Source: Sphingomonas parapaucimobilis NBRC 15100 (lineage in GTDB: Bacteria > Pseudomonadota > Alphaproteobacteria > Sphingomonadales > Sphingomonadaceae). From it: a stretch of DNA of 64,000 nt. Of the stretch, positions 48,201-55,988 are shown piece by piece; position 1 is the stretch's first letter; each line of letters starts with the position of its first letter. Where the stretch lies: positions 1-64,000 of the forward strand of contig NZ_BBPI01000097.1 in NCBI RefSeq assembly GCF_000787715.1, written 5' to 3'. The translations under genes were made by a program, and so were the position numbers. A model generated the notes under the pieces. The model saw only the letters and a list, made by a program, of their open reading frames with translations, ran no database searches and had not been told where the DNA came from.

Positions 48201-48441
48201 CGATTGCCTCCTTCGCGGCCTCGTCCGGCAGCGCGTGGCGGGCATTGCCCTGGCGCAGCGGGTTGAGCGCGCGGAGCCGTTCGGCAAGCACGTCGTCCAG
48301 CAGCGTCTCGGCCAGCCGCCCGCGCCTCTGCGCCTCGCCCTCTACGCGGGTGAGATAGCGCCAGCCGAGATTGGCGAGCGTGTGCAGCGCTTGAAGCTGG
48401 ACCCCGCCCGCTTCCGACGTGGCGAAGTCTGGCGCGTTCAT
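45205..48441 (-). CDS. hsdR: Type I restriction enzyme, R subunit
   Basis: 1078 residues. The N-terminal nuclease has RPDIVLFVNGVPLVVIEVKA (PD-ExK), followed by the SF2 translocase with Walker A WHTQGSGKSLTMVM, DEAD-type VDESHRSQ and motif III GFTGTPLL, then a helical C-terminal domain. It translocates and cuts unmodified DNA when held by the M2S complex. The ATG overlaps the hsdS stop (ATGA). No frameshift or missing motif is seen, so it should be active. Confidence 0.96.
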   Translation of the reverse strand: MNAPDFATSEAGGVQLQALHTLANLGWRYLTRVEGEAQRRGRLAETLLDDVLAERLRALNPLRQGNARHALPDEAAKEAIGRLRRAVADRGKGLLGGNAAVTDLLRLGTSVDVTLPNERGEMRAQGRQLRFVDWDAPEKNVLHMTAEFPVQREGAADTRRPDIVLFVNGVPLVVIEVKASSVATDQGISQQLRNQNADEIPRLFASAQLLIAANAADPRYATTGTPAQFWALWREQEVGEAQMHRVVNAGLAPPTASAIFADFSPHRGRHERMMEAGGGRQPTALDRLLVSLCSPERLLDVVRHYTLFDAGEKKVPRYQQFFGVRRTIERLRTRDDAGRRRGGVIWHTQGSGKSLTMVMLAGEIIRAVPTARLLLVTDRTDLDIQIGDTFKATGKRVVQAGSGADLGKLIRDKADIVTTLIHKFRSLVERGGLRDDDPDVFLLVDESHRSQTVKDDESLHRQMRTVFPAACYIGFTGTPLLKRERSTFTTFGGLIHSYKIDEAVRDKAVVPLLYEGRHVEMDVEQDGLDRWFDRVTKGLTNEQKADLKRRMGRTNEVLGAAPWLKEVAFDVSEDFARNWKDTPFRGQLVARGKREAVLLKQLIEGFGDVTAEVVISDIDDREGHEEVGEEDDLVRAHLKRAKALQGDLKTFERYVIDRFKKGTGADLLIVVDKLLTGFDAPRNRVLYLAKPLREHGLLQAIARVNRLYQDDEAEKTHGHIVDYAGVLGELDRAMTSYQAFADYDEGDVAQALVAIREETERLPDTHSALLDLFKGIANTADQEAYERYLADELIRRDFYGRLRAFAGALQAAFTSQDWVERTSERAICGYKEDLKRHEALRRAVARRYADAANDYDAREYQARIRKLLDQHITATGMVELVGPVDIFDESTFKAAVEEATGGSASVADAIASATARTITERMEEDPIRFQRFSAIVAQAIEEFRAGRLCEADYLARVTAVRDEIVGAKVADDLPDVVRGDDFAAAVWRLLRETLAPIARSDLDEVAAEAALAIAILVRAECRVGWQDDAGPQNVMRAGIDDYLYAEVKGQRGLWALDAAGMDRIADGVISIARRQLAR

Positions 48442-49697
48442 TCGGCGGCTTCCAGCCGGTCGGCGGCGGGGCCGCCGGGGGCCAAGGCGTCGCCGGTGAC
48501 AGGCACACACCACTCGCCGGTGAGTAGCTTCTGCATAAGGCCGCGCTTCTGGCGGCGGAGGAGTGCGGCCAGCTCAACAGCTGCCGATGTTGCCTTAGAA
48601 AATAAGGCCAATGCGTTCACATCCCGACGTTGCTGAGCGAGAGTGGGGATGTTTACAATCACCTCAGAGAAATGCGGATACTTCAAGTTAAGCGTGTCAT
48701 CGACTAGCCCCTGCGAGTATCGCCAAAAGCGGTCGATCATATGCTGCTGCTTGAACAGAAAGGCGGCATAAACACCATCAATGTTCGCGCGAGGCGCAAC
48801 TACGGTGTATGCGGGGCTGACTAGGCCATCCAGCGTGGACAACGCCGATACGCCTTGCCACATTCGCATCGTATTGTACGCGATGTCACCAACGCCGACC
48901 CGCTTGTAAGTTGATTTGTCGTTGTTCGAGGTATCTTTGCGGCCTAAATCGTCTCTGTCAATGATGCCCCGATCTCCCGTGACGGAAAGCAGTCGTCCTG
49001 ATCCCCCGCGTTCATCCCGCTCGTCAAATAAGGCGCCAAGCCGAAATGTAGTCCAGCCTTGCGGCGGCTGACCAGAAAACGCCGGAAAAAAAACCTCTTT
49101 GGCATGTCCCGCCAACAGTAATGAACGAGCTATGATTAGCCGATCGGCAGAAGAAATGGCGTCATCCCACATGTCGAGCACCGCCGAAATCCGCTGCTGC
49201 TCATCTAGCGAGGGCAATTGCGCTCTCGCCGTCAAGACCACATCTCGACTGATGCCAACCATTGACTGACTGGAACCGGCGGCACCCTGCTCCACGATGG
49301 CTCGAAATGAGGGACTAGAAAGGAACGCATAGAGCCACCGCGCATCCACTCCTGCTTTCGGGCAGATCTCCCAAATAAGGTCTGGAAGGTGTAAGTGCGG
49401 ATAATCTTTGCGTACAAGCGCAACCCTGCCGACCAGTTCAGGCGTGTTCTTGCGTGTTATTAGGATCGTTCCAGCTCGAACAGGAACAGAAAGACGCCCT
49501 ATTTCCGCAGTAAGAGCTCGCTTGCAAGCTTCCGGCCGGAACTCTCCAGACGTGACGGCAGATAGCGTCAGGACGCCAGGATTAGTTTCATCACAAACAC
49601 CATCGTCACAAAGAACACTGACTCCGCCTCGGATACTCTCGATCACCTCGGCCAGAGCTACACGAGGCCATCTTTCCGTGGTTCCCTCAGGCAACAA
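48438..49697 (-). CDS. hsdS: Type I restriction enzyme, S subunit (two target domains)
   Basis: 419 residues with two half-repeats. The first target-recognition domain covers about 1-165 and ends in LPSLDEQQRISAVLDMWDDA; the second about 210-375 ends in IPTLAQQRRDVNALALF, each followed by a conserved spacer helix. It sets the DNA target of the complex. The start is TTG inside the hsdM end, with GGGAG upstream. The first domain's codon and base make-up looks less GC-rich than hsdM or hsdR, usual for exchanged target domains. Confidence 0.92.
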   Translation of the reverse strand: MLPEGTTERWPRVALAEVIESIRGGVSVLCDDGVCDETNPGVLTLSAVTSGEFRPEACKRALTAEIGRLSVPVRAGTILITRKNTPELVGRVALVRKDYPHLHLPDLIWEICPKAGVDARWLYAFLSSPSFRAIVEQGAAGSSQSMVGISRDVVLTARAQLPSLDEQQRISAVLDMWDDAISSADRLIIARSLLLAGHAKEVFFPAFSGQPPQGWTTFRLGALFDERDERGGSGRLLSVTGDRGIIDRDDLGRKDTSNNDKSTYKRVGVGDIAYNTMRMWQGVSALSTLDGLVSPAYTVVAPRANIDGVYAAFLFKQQHMIDRFWRYSQGLVDDTLNLKYPHFSEVIVNIPTLAQQRRDVNALALFSKATSAAVELAALLRRQKRGLMQKLLTGEWCVPVTGDALAPGGPAADRLEAAE

Positions 49698-51240
49698 TGC
49701 CCAGCTCCCGCAGATAGCCGTCCATCTTTACCCGCGTCGCCGCCAGCTGCGCTTCCAGCGCCTCAATCTCGCGCTGCACCGCGGCCACGTCGATCGCCTC
49801 CTCGGCCTCGAACGTGTCGACGTAACGCGGGATGTTGAGGTTGAATCCGTTCTCGCGCAACCGTGCGCGCGGCACGACGGCGGCGTAGCGTTCCACGTCC
49901 TCGCGCGCGCGCCAGGCGGCGACGATGCGATCGAGCTGCTCGAGGCCGAGCTGGTTCTGCTTCTTGCCCGGCACGAAGTCGCGGCTCGCGTCGATGAACA
50001 GCACGTCGTCGGCACCCGCGCGCGCGCCGCCCTTCTCGCGCGCGCGATCGAACATCAGCATGACCACGGGGATGCCGGTGGAAGGGAAGAGCTGCGCGGG
50101 CAGGCCGACCACTCCGTCGAGTAGATTTTCCTCGATAAGCTGCTCGCGGATGCGCCCCTCCGCACCGCCACGAAACAGCACGCCATGCGGCGCGATCACC
50201 GCGACGCGACCCCCGCGGGGCTTGGCCGCCTCCACCATGTGGCTGATGAAGGCAAAGTCGCCGCGCCCCTTGGGCGGCACGCCGCGATGAAAGCGGCGGA
50301 AGCGATCGTTGGCAGCGTTCTCCGCGCCCCACTTGTCCAGGCTGAACGGCGGGTTTGCGACCACTAGGTCGAAGCGTATCAGCGCATCGCCGTCGATCAG
50401 CTTGGGGTTGTTGATCGTGTCGCCCCACTCGATCCGCGCGTCGTCTAACCCGTGGAGGAACATGTTCATGCGCGCCAGGCCCTGCGTCTGCCGGGTCGCC
50501 TCCTGCCCGAAAAGCTTCACATCGGCACGTGCCGTCTCGACGCCTTGAATATGGGCGACGTGCTCGGCTGCGCGGATCAGCAGGGTCGATGAACCGCAGG
50601 CGGGGTCGCAGATGCGGCTGCCCGGCTGCGGATCGCCGAGGCGGACCAGTAGCTCGGACACGCGCCGGGGTGTAAAGAATTCGCCCGCCTTCTTGCCCGC
50701 GTCCGATGCGAACTGGCTGATGAGGTAGATGTAGGTTTCGCCGATCGCGTCCTCGGCCTTGTGCTCGCCGCTGAACCGCGAAGGGCTGAAATCGAGCTCG
50801 GGTTTGGCGAAATCGTCGAACAGGTGTTTGAGGCGGCGGTTGCGGTCGGCCGTCTCCCCCAGGTTGTTGGTCGAGTTGAAGTCGATGTTGGTCAGGACGC
50901 CGGCCAGCTTGGCCCGGTTCGCCTCCTCGATCGCGTGCAGCGCGATGTTTATTAGCTCGCCGACATTGTCCGCGTTGCGCTGGCGGTAGATCGCTTGGAA
51001 CGTGGTCTCCTCGGTCAGGTTGAACCGCTCGTACCGTAGCTTGCGCTGCACGCGTTCGGCATCGCCGCCGAACTCGCGCTCATACGCCGCCTTATGGTCG
51101 AGCCACAGGTCGCTGACATACTTCCAGAACAGGAAGATGAGGATGTAATCCTTGTACTGCGCCGGATCGACGACGCCGCGGAAGGTGTCGCATGCCTTCC
51201 ATGCGGCATCGTTGAGGCTCTTCTGATTTACGGCGTGCAT
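49687..51240 (-). CDS. hsdM: Type I restriction enzyme, M subunit
   Basis: 517 residues. N-terminal helical domain (AWKACDTFRGVVDPAQYKDY) then the methyltransferase domain: AdoMet motif FFTPRRVSELLVRL and ICDPACGSSTLL, catalytic motif VVANPPFSLDKWG. It makes N6-methyladenine. AGGAGG 8 bases before ATG 51240 fixes the start, inside the end of the half-S gene. The operon runs half-S, M, S, R, YgjP, nuclease-like. Confidence 0.96.
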   Translation of the reverse strand: MHAVNQKSLNDAAWKACDTFRGVVDPAQYKDYILIFLFWKYVSDLWLDHKAAYEREFGGDAERVQRKLRYERFNLTEETTFQAIYRQRNADNVGELINIALHAIEEANRAKLAGVLTNIDFNSTNNLGETADRNRRLKHLFDDFAKPELDFSPSRFSGEHKAEDAIGETYIYLISQFASDAGKKAGEFFTPRRVSELLVRLGDPQPGSRICDPACGSSTLLIRAAEHVAHIQGVETARADVKLFGQEATRQTQGLARMNMFLHGLDDARIEWGDTINNPKLIDGDALIRFDLVVANPPFSLDKWGAENAANDRFRRFHRGVPPKGRGDFAFISHMVEAAKPRGGRVAVIAPHGVLFRGGAEGRIREQLIEENLLDGVVGLPAQLFPSTGIPVVMLMFDRAREKGGARAGADDVLFIDASRDFVPGKKQNQLGLEQLDRIVAAWRAREDVERYAAVVPRARLRENGFNLNIPRYVDTFEAEEAIDVAAVQREIEALEAQLAATRVKMDGYLRELGIVA

Positions 51241-51800
51241 GAGATCGCCTCCTGAGCGGCTTGCGAAGCAACGGTGGAAAGAGTGGTTTGAAGTAGCGTG
51301 GCGCGCAGCCGTAGCAATGTCCCGGTGATGCGGGCTTCTTCGCGGGACAGATCGCTGACCGCGGCGATGCGACGTTGCGCCTCCAACGGAGGAAGTGACA
51401 GCGCCAGTGATGCCAGAGCCGATAGAGGCAGACGAGGAACGCCGCCGCTTACACGCTGACCGGCGAGAGCCGTCTGAGTTGTCGGCAGATTGATAAACCA
51501 AGCAAGGTAGCCCCCATCCAACTGGACGTGGGGGCGAAGAACGGCCAGGTCTAAAGTCGCGAACACTGGCTGCGGCAGCTTATCACGCATTGCAGCCGCG
51601 GAGTTGACCGGGCCGCGCAACGCAACCAGGACATCACCCGGCTGCACCTCGGCTTCTTTCGCAGAGCGGTTTGGTGCCCTTCCTGGCTCAAGAGCGCTGT
51701 CATCAAAGGCGCCGGTCGAGATTGTCCGCGCCGAGGCAAACAGCGCGTCCTCGCCGCTGGCCTTTGTTGAACCACTACGAAGGGCAAAAGCATGTAGCAC
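51228..51800 (-). CDS. Extra half-specificity (HsdS-like, one target domain) protein
   Basis: 190 residues. VQPGDVLVALRGPVN, FATLDLAVLRP, YLAWFINLPTTQ and PLSALASLALSLPPLEAQRR reproduce a single S-type target-recognition domain with its closing spacer helix. It is the first gene of the hsd operon and overlaps hsdM by 13 bases, while a full two-domain HsdS follows hsdM. It could dimerise into a second S subunit or modulate HsdS. Its GTG at 51800 is close to the predicted transcript start, so it may be leaderless. Confidence 0.75.
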   Translation of the reverse strand: MLHAFALRSGSTKASGEDALFASARTISTGAFDDSALEPGRAPNRSAKEAEVQPGDVLVALRGPVNSAAAMRDKLPQPVFATLDLAVLRPHVQLDGGYLAWFINLPTTQTALAGQRVSGGVPRLPLSALASLALSLPPLEAQRRIAAVSDLSREEARITGTLLRLRATLLQTTLSTVASQAAQEAISCTP

Positions 51801-51806
51801 ACACGC

Positions 51807-51835
51807 TGTCTATGGAACCAGTTTCCATAGGTCAA
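51807..51835 (-). promoter_or_regulatory. Promoter of the hsd operon with an operator in its spacer
   Basis: On the minus strand TTGACC (51835-51830) and TAGACA (51812-51807) are 17 bases apart. The spacer is TATGGAA-5-TTCCATA, a perfect 7-base inverted repeat, at 51829-51811. A repressor bound there would block polymerase. Transcription would begin near 51800. Confidence 0.5.
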
Positions 51836-52064
51836 ACGGAAAGTCGGGACGGGCGCGATGCAGGAGGCTCAGGAGCATGTGAAACCTGACCTGAACGAGC
51901 GGCGGCTAAGCCTCTGCCGCGCTTTAAACCGGACAGGCCGCAATCCACCACTGCCGCCCCCCGTGTAGACCACCTAGGCGGCGGAAAGGCCCTATACGGG
52001 CTTGCATTCGAACAGCATGCCACATGATTGACCGGCGCCCATCAGGTGTAATCTGTTTTAGTGG

Positions 52065-52625
52065 TCACCGCCGTTTCACGAGACTGCGAAACGTAATCGA
52101 CCATCGCGGGCGTTCCATCGGTGCGATGCTGTGTTCCCATTCATGCCGAGCAGGTCCGCTCATGTGATAGCCGCCCCGCGGTTCGAGCGGCAACGACGCG
52201 CGGTCGAAGCCGCCGGCTCGCCGCCGCCGGAAGCGCATCGTCGCCGGTTCGCCGAGGGAGATGCCGAGGACATGGCCGTAGATCGGCCGGTCGCGATGCC
52301 AGCCGATCCCGGCGCCCGGGTCGTAGCGAATGAGCAGCGCCTGGATCAGTGCTTCGGGCGGGAGCCCGGCGAAATTGGCGGCCCTGTCGCGAATGGGGAG
52401 AAGCCAGTCCGGCATCGGTGGCGCATCCTTTGGGCACCCGACCTCGAAGTCGTAACTCCATCCGAAGGAAGTTGTCAGCCGCTTGCCTGTCCAGCCCTGA
52501 AAGCGGAACGGCTCGAGGCCGGTCGCGTCGATCCGGTCGATCAGCATGCGCTCCTCGTCCGCGGTGATCAGGTTCGCCCGCATGGCGAGCCCCGGCAGGA
52601 GCGGCGCGTCAAAGAGGTCGAGCAT
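52065..52625 (-). CDS. alkB: AlkB-family 2-oxoglutarate/Fe(II) dioxygenase (DNA repair)
   Basis: 186 residues. Iron ligands His110 and Asp112 in GWHRDRPIYG and His165 in EWEHSIAP, and the 2-oxoglutarate Arg pair in MERPRWSITFR. It oxidatively removes methyl groups from damaged bases. Its ATG overlaps the dinB stop by one base (TGATG), so it is translated with the polymerase and shares its LexA-controlled promoter. Confidence 0.92.
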   Translation of the reverse strand: MLDLFDAPLLPGLAMRANLITADEERMLIDRIDATGLEPFRFQGWTGKRLTTSFGWSYDFEVGCPKDAPPMPDWLLPIRDRAANFAGLPPEALIQALLIRYDPGAGIGWHRDRPIYGHVLGISLGEPATMRFRRRRAGGFDRASLPLEPRGGYHMSGPARHEWEHSIAPMERPRWSITFRSLVKRR

Positions 52626-53707
52626 CACGCCGCCGCCTCCGCGAAGATCGGCAATTCGGTCGGTGCCGCTGCCCCGGCCTCGACGAAGTTCGACACCGTT
52701 ACGCCGACCAGTCGTATCCCCTTCTGGGTCGGCAGGATTGACCGGATCAGGTCGAGCGCCGCGCGGCGCAGGCCTTCGCGACTGATGACCGCCACGGGCT
52801 GGCTGCGCCGCCGGGTGATCTGATGGAAGTCAGCGTACTTGACCTTCACCGTGACGGTGCGGCCAAAGGCTTGCCGTCCCTCGCACCAGTCCCAGACATC
52901 GTCCGCCATCTTGAGTACGCCGGCCTCAATCTCCCTGGGTTCGGTCAGGTCGCGGTTGAACGTCGTTTCCGACCCCGACGACTTGCGCACGCGGTTCGGA
53001 TTGACCGAACGGTCATCTTCCCCGCGCGCGATGGCGTAATACCATTCCGCCGAACTGCCGAAATGCTGCTGCAGGAACGCCAGCGACTTAGCGCGCAGAT
53101 CAGCCCCGGTCTCGATCCCCAGCCGCTTCATCTTCTCCGCCGTCACCGGCCCGACGCCGTGGAAGCGGCTGACGGGCAGCGTCTCGACCCAGGCGGCGCC
53201 CATGTCCGGCGTGACTGCAAATTGGCCGTTAGGCTTGCGGTGATCCGAGGCGAGCTTGGCCAGGAACTTGTTGTACGAGATGCCCGCCGATGCGGTCAGG
53301 CCGGTCTCCGCCAGAATGTCGGCGCGGATCGCCTTGGCGGTCAACCATGCGGTTTCCAGGCCGCGCTTGTTCGCGGTGACGTCGAGATAGGCCTCGTCGA
53401 GCGACAAGGGCTGGATCACGTCGGTATAGCGCGCGAACACGTCATGGATCTGGCGCGAGACGTCGCGATACACTTCGAAGCGGGGCGGCACGAAGATTAG
53501 GTCGGGACAGCGGCGCAGTGCGGTGACTGAAGGCAAAGCGGAGCGAACGCCGAAAGTGCGGGCCTCGTAGCTGGCCGCCGCCACCACGCCCCGTGCCGCG
53601 GCATGACCGACCGCAACCGGCTTGCCGCGCAGCGACGGATCGTCACGCTGCTCCACCGAGGCGAAGAAGGCGTCCATGTCGACGTGAATGATCTTACGCA
53701 CCGCCAT
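52625..53707 (-). CDS. dinB: DNA polymerase IV (Y family)
   Basis: 360 residues. Catalytic acids lie in VDMDAFFASVEQ and SLDEAYLDVT; the little-finger domain occupies about 240-345. It copies past damaged bases. AGGAG 5 bases before the ATG and a LexA box 22 bases upstream mark the start of an SOS transcript with alkB second. Confidence 0.96.
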   Translation of the reverse strand: MAVRKIIHVDMDAFFASVEQRDDPSLRGKPVAVGHAAARGVVAAASYEARTFGVRSALPSVTALRRCPDLIFVPPRFEVYRDVSRQIHDVFARYTDVIQPLSLDEAYLDVTANKRGLETAWLTAKAIRADILAETGLTASAGISYNKFLAKLASDHRKPNGQFAVTPDMGAAWVETLPVSRFHGVGPVTAEKMKRLGIETGADLRAKSLAFLQQHFGSSAEWYYAIARGEDDRSVNPNRVRKSSGSETTFNRDLTEPREIEAGVLKMADDVWDWCEGRQAFGRTVTVKVKYADFHQITRRRSQPVAVISREGLRRAALDLIRSILPTQKGIRLVGVTVSNFVEAGAAAPTELPIFAEAAA

Positions 53708-53728
53708 GCGCTCCTTTTAACGCATGCA

Positions 53729-53743
53729 GAACAAGATGTGAAC
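53729..53743 (-). promoter_or_regulatory. LexA box of dinB-alkB
   Basis: GTTC-ACATCTT-GTTC on the minus strand, an exact GTTC-N7-GTTC direct repeat, the alphaproteobacterial LexA site. It sits 22 bases before the dinB start. Confidence 0.85.
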
Positions 53744-53863
53744 ATATTGTGCAAAAACGTCGGAAACCCGTCGCTTATCCCACCTGCCCATCTCTTGGCC
53801 TAGATCCGAGCACGACGCCGTTCGAGCGATGCCGCGAACGTCGCCGCCGCATCAGCCGGATGA

Positions 53864-54211
53864 TCACCGCCGTGCGAAGAGGTCCATATTCGCATCGCCC
53901 CAAGCCTTCAGCGCCGCGATGATCGGCGATAGGGATCGGCCGCGATCGGACAGGCTATATTCTACCCGCGGCGGCACCTGAGCGAAGACCTCGCGCTCGA
54001 TCAGGCCATCGGCCTCCAGCTCGCGCAGCTGGTTGGTCAGCATGCGCGGCGTCACGTCCCCGGCACGGCGGCGCAGTTCGTTGAAGCGCGTGCGTCCGTC
54101 CTGCAGATGGTAGAGGATCACCGCCTTCCACTTGCCGTCGATCAGGCTCACCGCCGCCTCGACGGCGCAACCCGGGGCACAATCGAGGCGGGAGTGACGG
54201 GCTTTCGCCAT
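53864..54211 (-). CDS. HxlR family regulator
   Basis: 115 residues of the HxlR winged-helix type: AVSLIDGKWKAVILYHLQDG, RFNELRRRAGDVTPRMLTNQ and EYSLSDRGRSL. Cys residues near the N-terminus (DCAPGCAVE) may act in redox or quinone sensing, as in QorR/YodB. It is divergent from a quinone-oxidoreductase-like gene with 100 bases between and probably represses it. ATG 54211 is the family start. Confidence 0.9.
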   Translation of the reverse strand: MAKARHSRLDCAPGCAVEAAVSLIDGKWKAVILYHLQDGRTRFNELRRRAGDVTPRMLTNQLRELEADGLIEREVFAQVPPRVEYSLSDRGRSLSPIIAALKAWGDANMDLFARR

Positions 54212-54311
54212 CAGGGCGGTATCCTTTTCGACACTATGAGCGTTTTTTGTGCCTACGACATAAGCTGACACCGTCCCTATCTCGCGTGTGTCAGCAAAAG
54301 GAGCAAGACCC

Positions 54312-55343
54312 ATGCGCGCCATAGCCTATCGCCAGCCCGGCCCGATTGACCGGGACGAAGCCCTTGTCGAGGTCGAACTGCCACGACCCGTTCCGACCGG
54401 GCGCGACATTCTGGTCGCGGTTCGGGCCATCTCGGTGAACCCCGTCGACGCGAAGGTTCGCACTGGCGCCGCGCCATTCGACGGACGTGACGAGCGCATT
54501 CTCGGCTGGGATGCGGCGGGCTTGGTCGAGGCGGTCGGCCCTGAGGCCACCCGCTTCAAGGTGGGTGACGAGGTCTTCTATGCAGGCGACCTGATGCGCG
54601 ACGGCAGCAATGCGGAATATCAGCTGGTCGACGAGCGGATCGTTGGCCATCGCCCCCACAGCATCGGCTTCGCGGAAGCGGCGGCGCTGCCGCTGACGGC
54701 GATCACGGCTTGGGAAACCCTGTTCGACCGGTTGAAGGTCGACGACCAGCCGGCCGGCGGCGCCCGTGCCATCCTGATCATCGGCGGCGCGGGCGGCGTC
54801 GGTTCCGCGGCGATCCAGATCGCGCGTGCTCGGACCGACCTGACCGTGATCGCCACTGCCTCGCGCGCCGAGACGCAAGGCTGGGTGCGCGACCTCGGCG
54901 CGCATCATGTCATCGATCATTCCCGGCCGATGGCACCGCAGATCGCCGCGCTGGAGATCGGCGCGCCCGCCTTCGTCTTCTCGACCACCCATACCGATCG
55001 CCATCTGGCCGATATCGCCGAGCTGATCGCGCCGCAGGGGCGCTTCGCGCTGATCGATGATCCCGCCAGCCTCGACATCGTCGCCTTCAAGCGCAAGGCG
55101 GTGTCCGTTCATTGGGAATTGATGTTCACCCGGTCGCTCTTCGACACACCGGACGTCGGCGAGCAGGGTCGACTGTTGGATGCGGTGGCCGAACTGGCGG
55201 ACGAGGGGCGCATTCGCACCACGGCCACCGAAACGCTGTCACCGATCAATGCCGCCAACCTGATCGAGGCGCACCGCCGCATCGAGAGCGCCACCACGCG
55301 GGGCAAGATCGTCCTGGAAGGCTGGGACAGCCGGCAGGCGTAA
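54312..55343 (+). CDS. Zinc-independent quinone oxidoreductase-like alcohol dehydrogenase
   Basis: 343 residues of the medium-chain dehydrogenase family. GROES-like domain with VRAISVNPVDAKVRTG and GWDAAGLVEAVG; NADP-binding IIGGAGGVGSAAIQIA. The zinc-binding Cys set is missing, as in quinone oxidoreductases of the ZADH branch. It reduces quinones or enones in the cytoplasm. AGGAG lies 8 bases before the ATG. Controlled most likely by the divergent HxlR. Confidence 0.9.
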   Translation: MRAIAYRQPGPIDRDEALVEVELPRPVPTGRDILVAVRAISVNPVDAKVRTGAAPFDGRDERILGWDAAGLVEAVGPEATRFKVGDEVFYAGDLMRDGSNAEYQLVDERIVGHRPHSIGFAEAAALPLTAITAWETLFDRLKVDDQPAGGARAILIIGGAGGVGSAAIQIARARTDLTVIATASRAETQGWVRDLGAHHVIDHSRPMAPQIAALEIGAPAFVFSTTHTDRHLADIAELIAPQGRFALIDDPASLDIVAFKRKAVSVHWELMFTRSLFDTPDVGEQGRLLDAVAELADEGRIRTTATETLSPINAANLIEAHRRIESATTRGKIVLEGWDSRQA

Positions 55344-55382
55344 GCTCGACGCGGGTCCCTACGAGATGCGCGCGCGGGCGGG

Positions 55383-55988
55383 TCAGGCGAATGCCAACTC
55401 GCCCGCGACGACCGCCATGGCATGGTCGACGAAGCGCGCCTTCTCCCCGACCGGCGCGACGTAATGAAGTGCCTCGCGCGCGAGTTCGGGCTCGCCTCTG
55501 CGCGCGATCAGCCATGCGGCGAGATAGGGCGCGGCAAGACAACCGCCCGCCGTCGCGACATTGCCATAAGCGGCGAACGGTGCGTCGATGACCGTGACAC
55601 CGGCCTCCACCACCCATGGCTTGGTGGTGAGGTCGGTGCACGCGGGCAAATCACCGATCAGGCCGAGCCTGGCCAACAACAGCGTTCCCGAACATTGCGC
55701 CGCGATCAACTGCCGCGCCGGATCAAGGCGAAGCCGGGCGAGCATCGCCGGATCGTTGGCGATCTCCCGCGTGCGGACACCACTGCCGATCAGCACCGCA
55801 TCCGCCTCCTCGAGAAATGCGAGCGGCCGTTGGCGATGGACCACGACGCCGTTCATCGACGTCACCGTCTCGGTCGGCGCCGTGATGTGCGCGGCCCAGC
55901 CATGCGGGCGCAGCCGGTTGATGATCGCGGCAGCCACGAACGAATCCAGTTCGTTGAAGCCGTCGAAGGTCAGGACCGCGACCTGCAT
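55383..55988 (-). CDS. DJ-1/PfpI family protein
   Basis: 201 residues. VLTFDGFNELDSF at the start and the nucleophile elbow IAAQCSGTLLLAR near residue 98 fit the DJ-1/PfpI fold. Members are glyoxalases, isonitrile hydratases or amidases; which applies is not clear. The ATG overlaps the phzF-like stop (TGATG), so the two are co-translated. Confidence 0.85.
   Translation of the reverse strand: MQVAVLTFDGFNELDSFVAAAIINRLRPHGWAAHITAPTETVTSMNGVVVHRQRPLAFLEEADAVLIGSGVRTREIANDPAMLARLRLDPARQLIAAQCSGTLLLARLGLIGDLPACTDLTTKPWVVEAGVTVIDAPFAAYGNVATAGGCLAAPYLAAWLIARRGEPELAREALHYVAPVGEKARFVDHAMAVVAGELAFA

Noticed and set aside
40701..51800. BREX or DISARM system
   Set aside because: Methylase, S and R genes are plain type I restriction; no PglZ, BrxC, DrmA or DrmB type genes are present.
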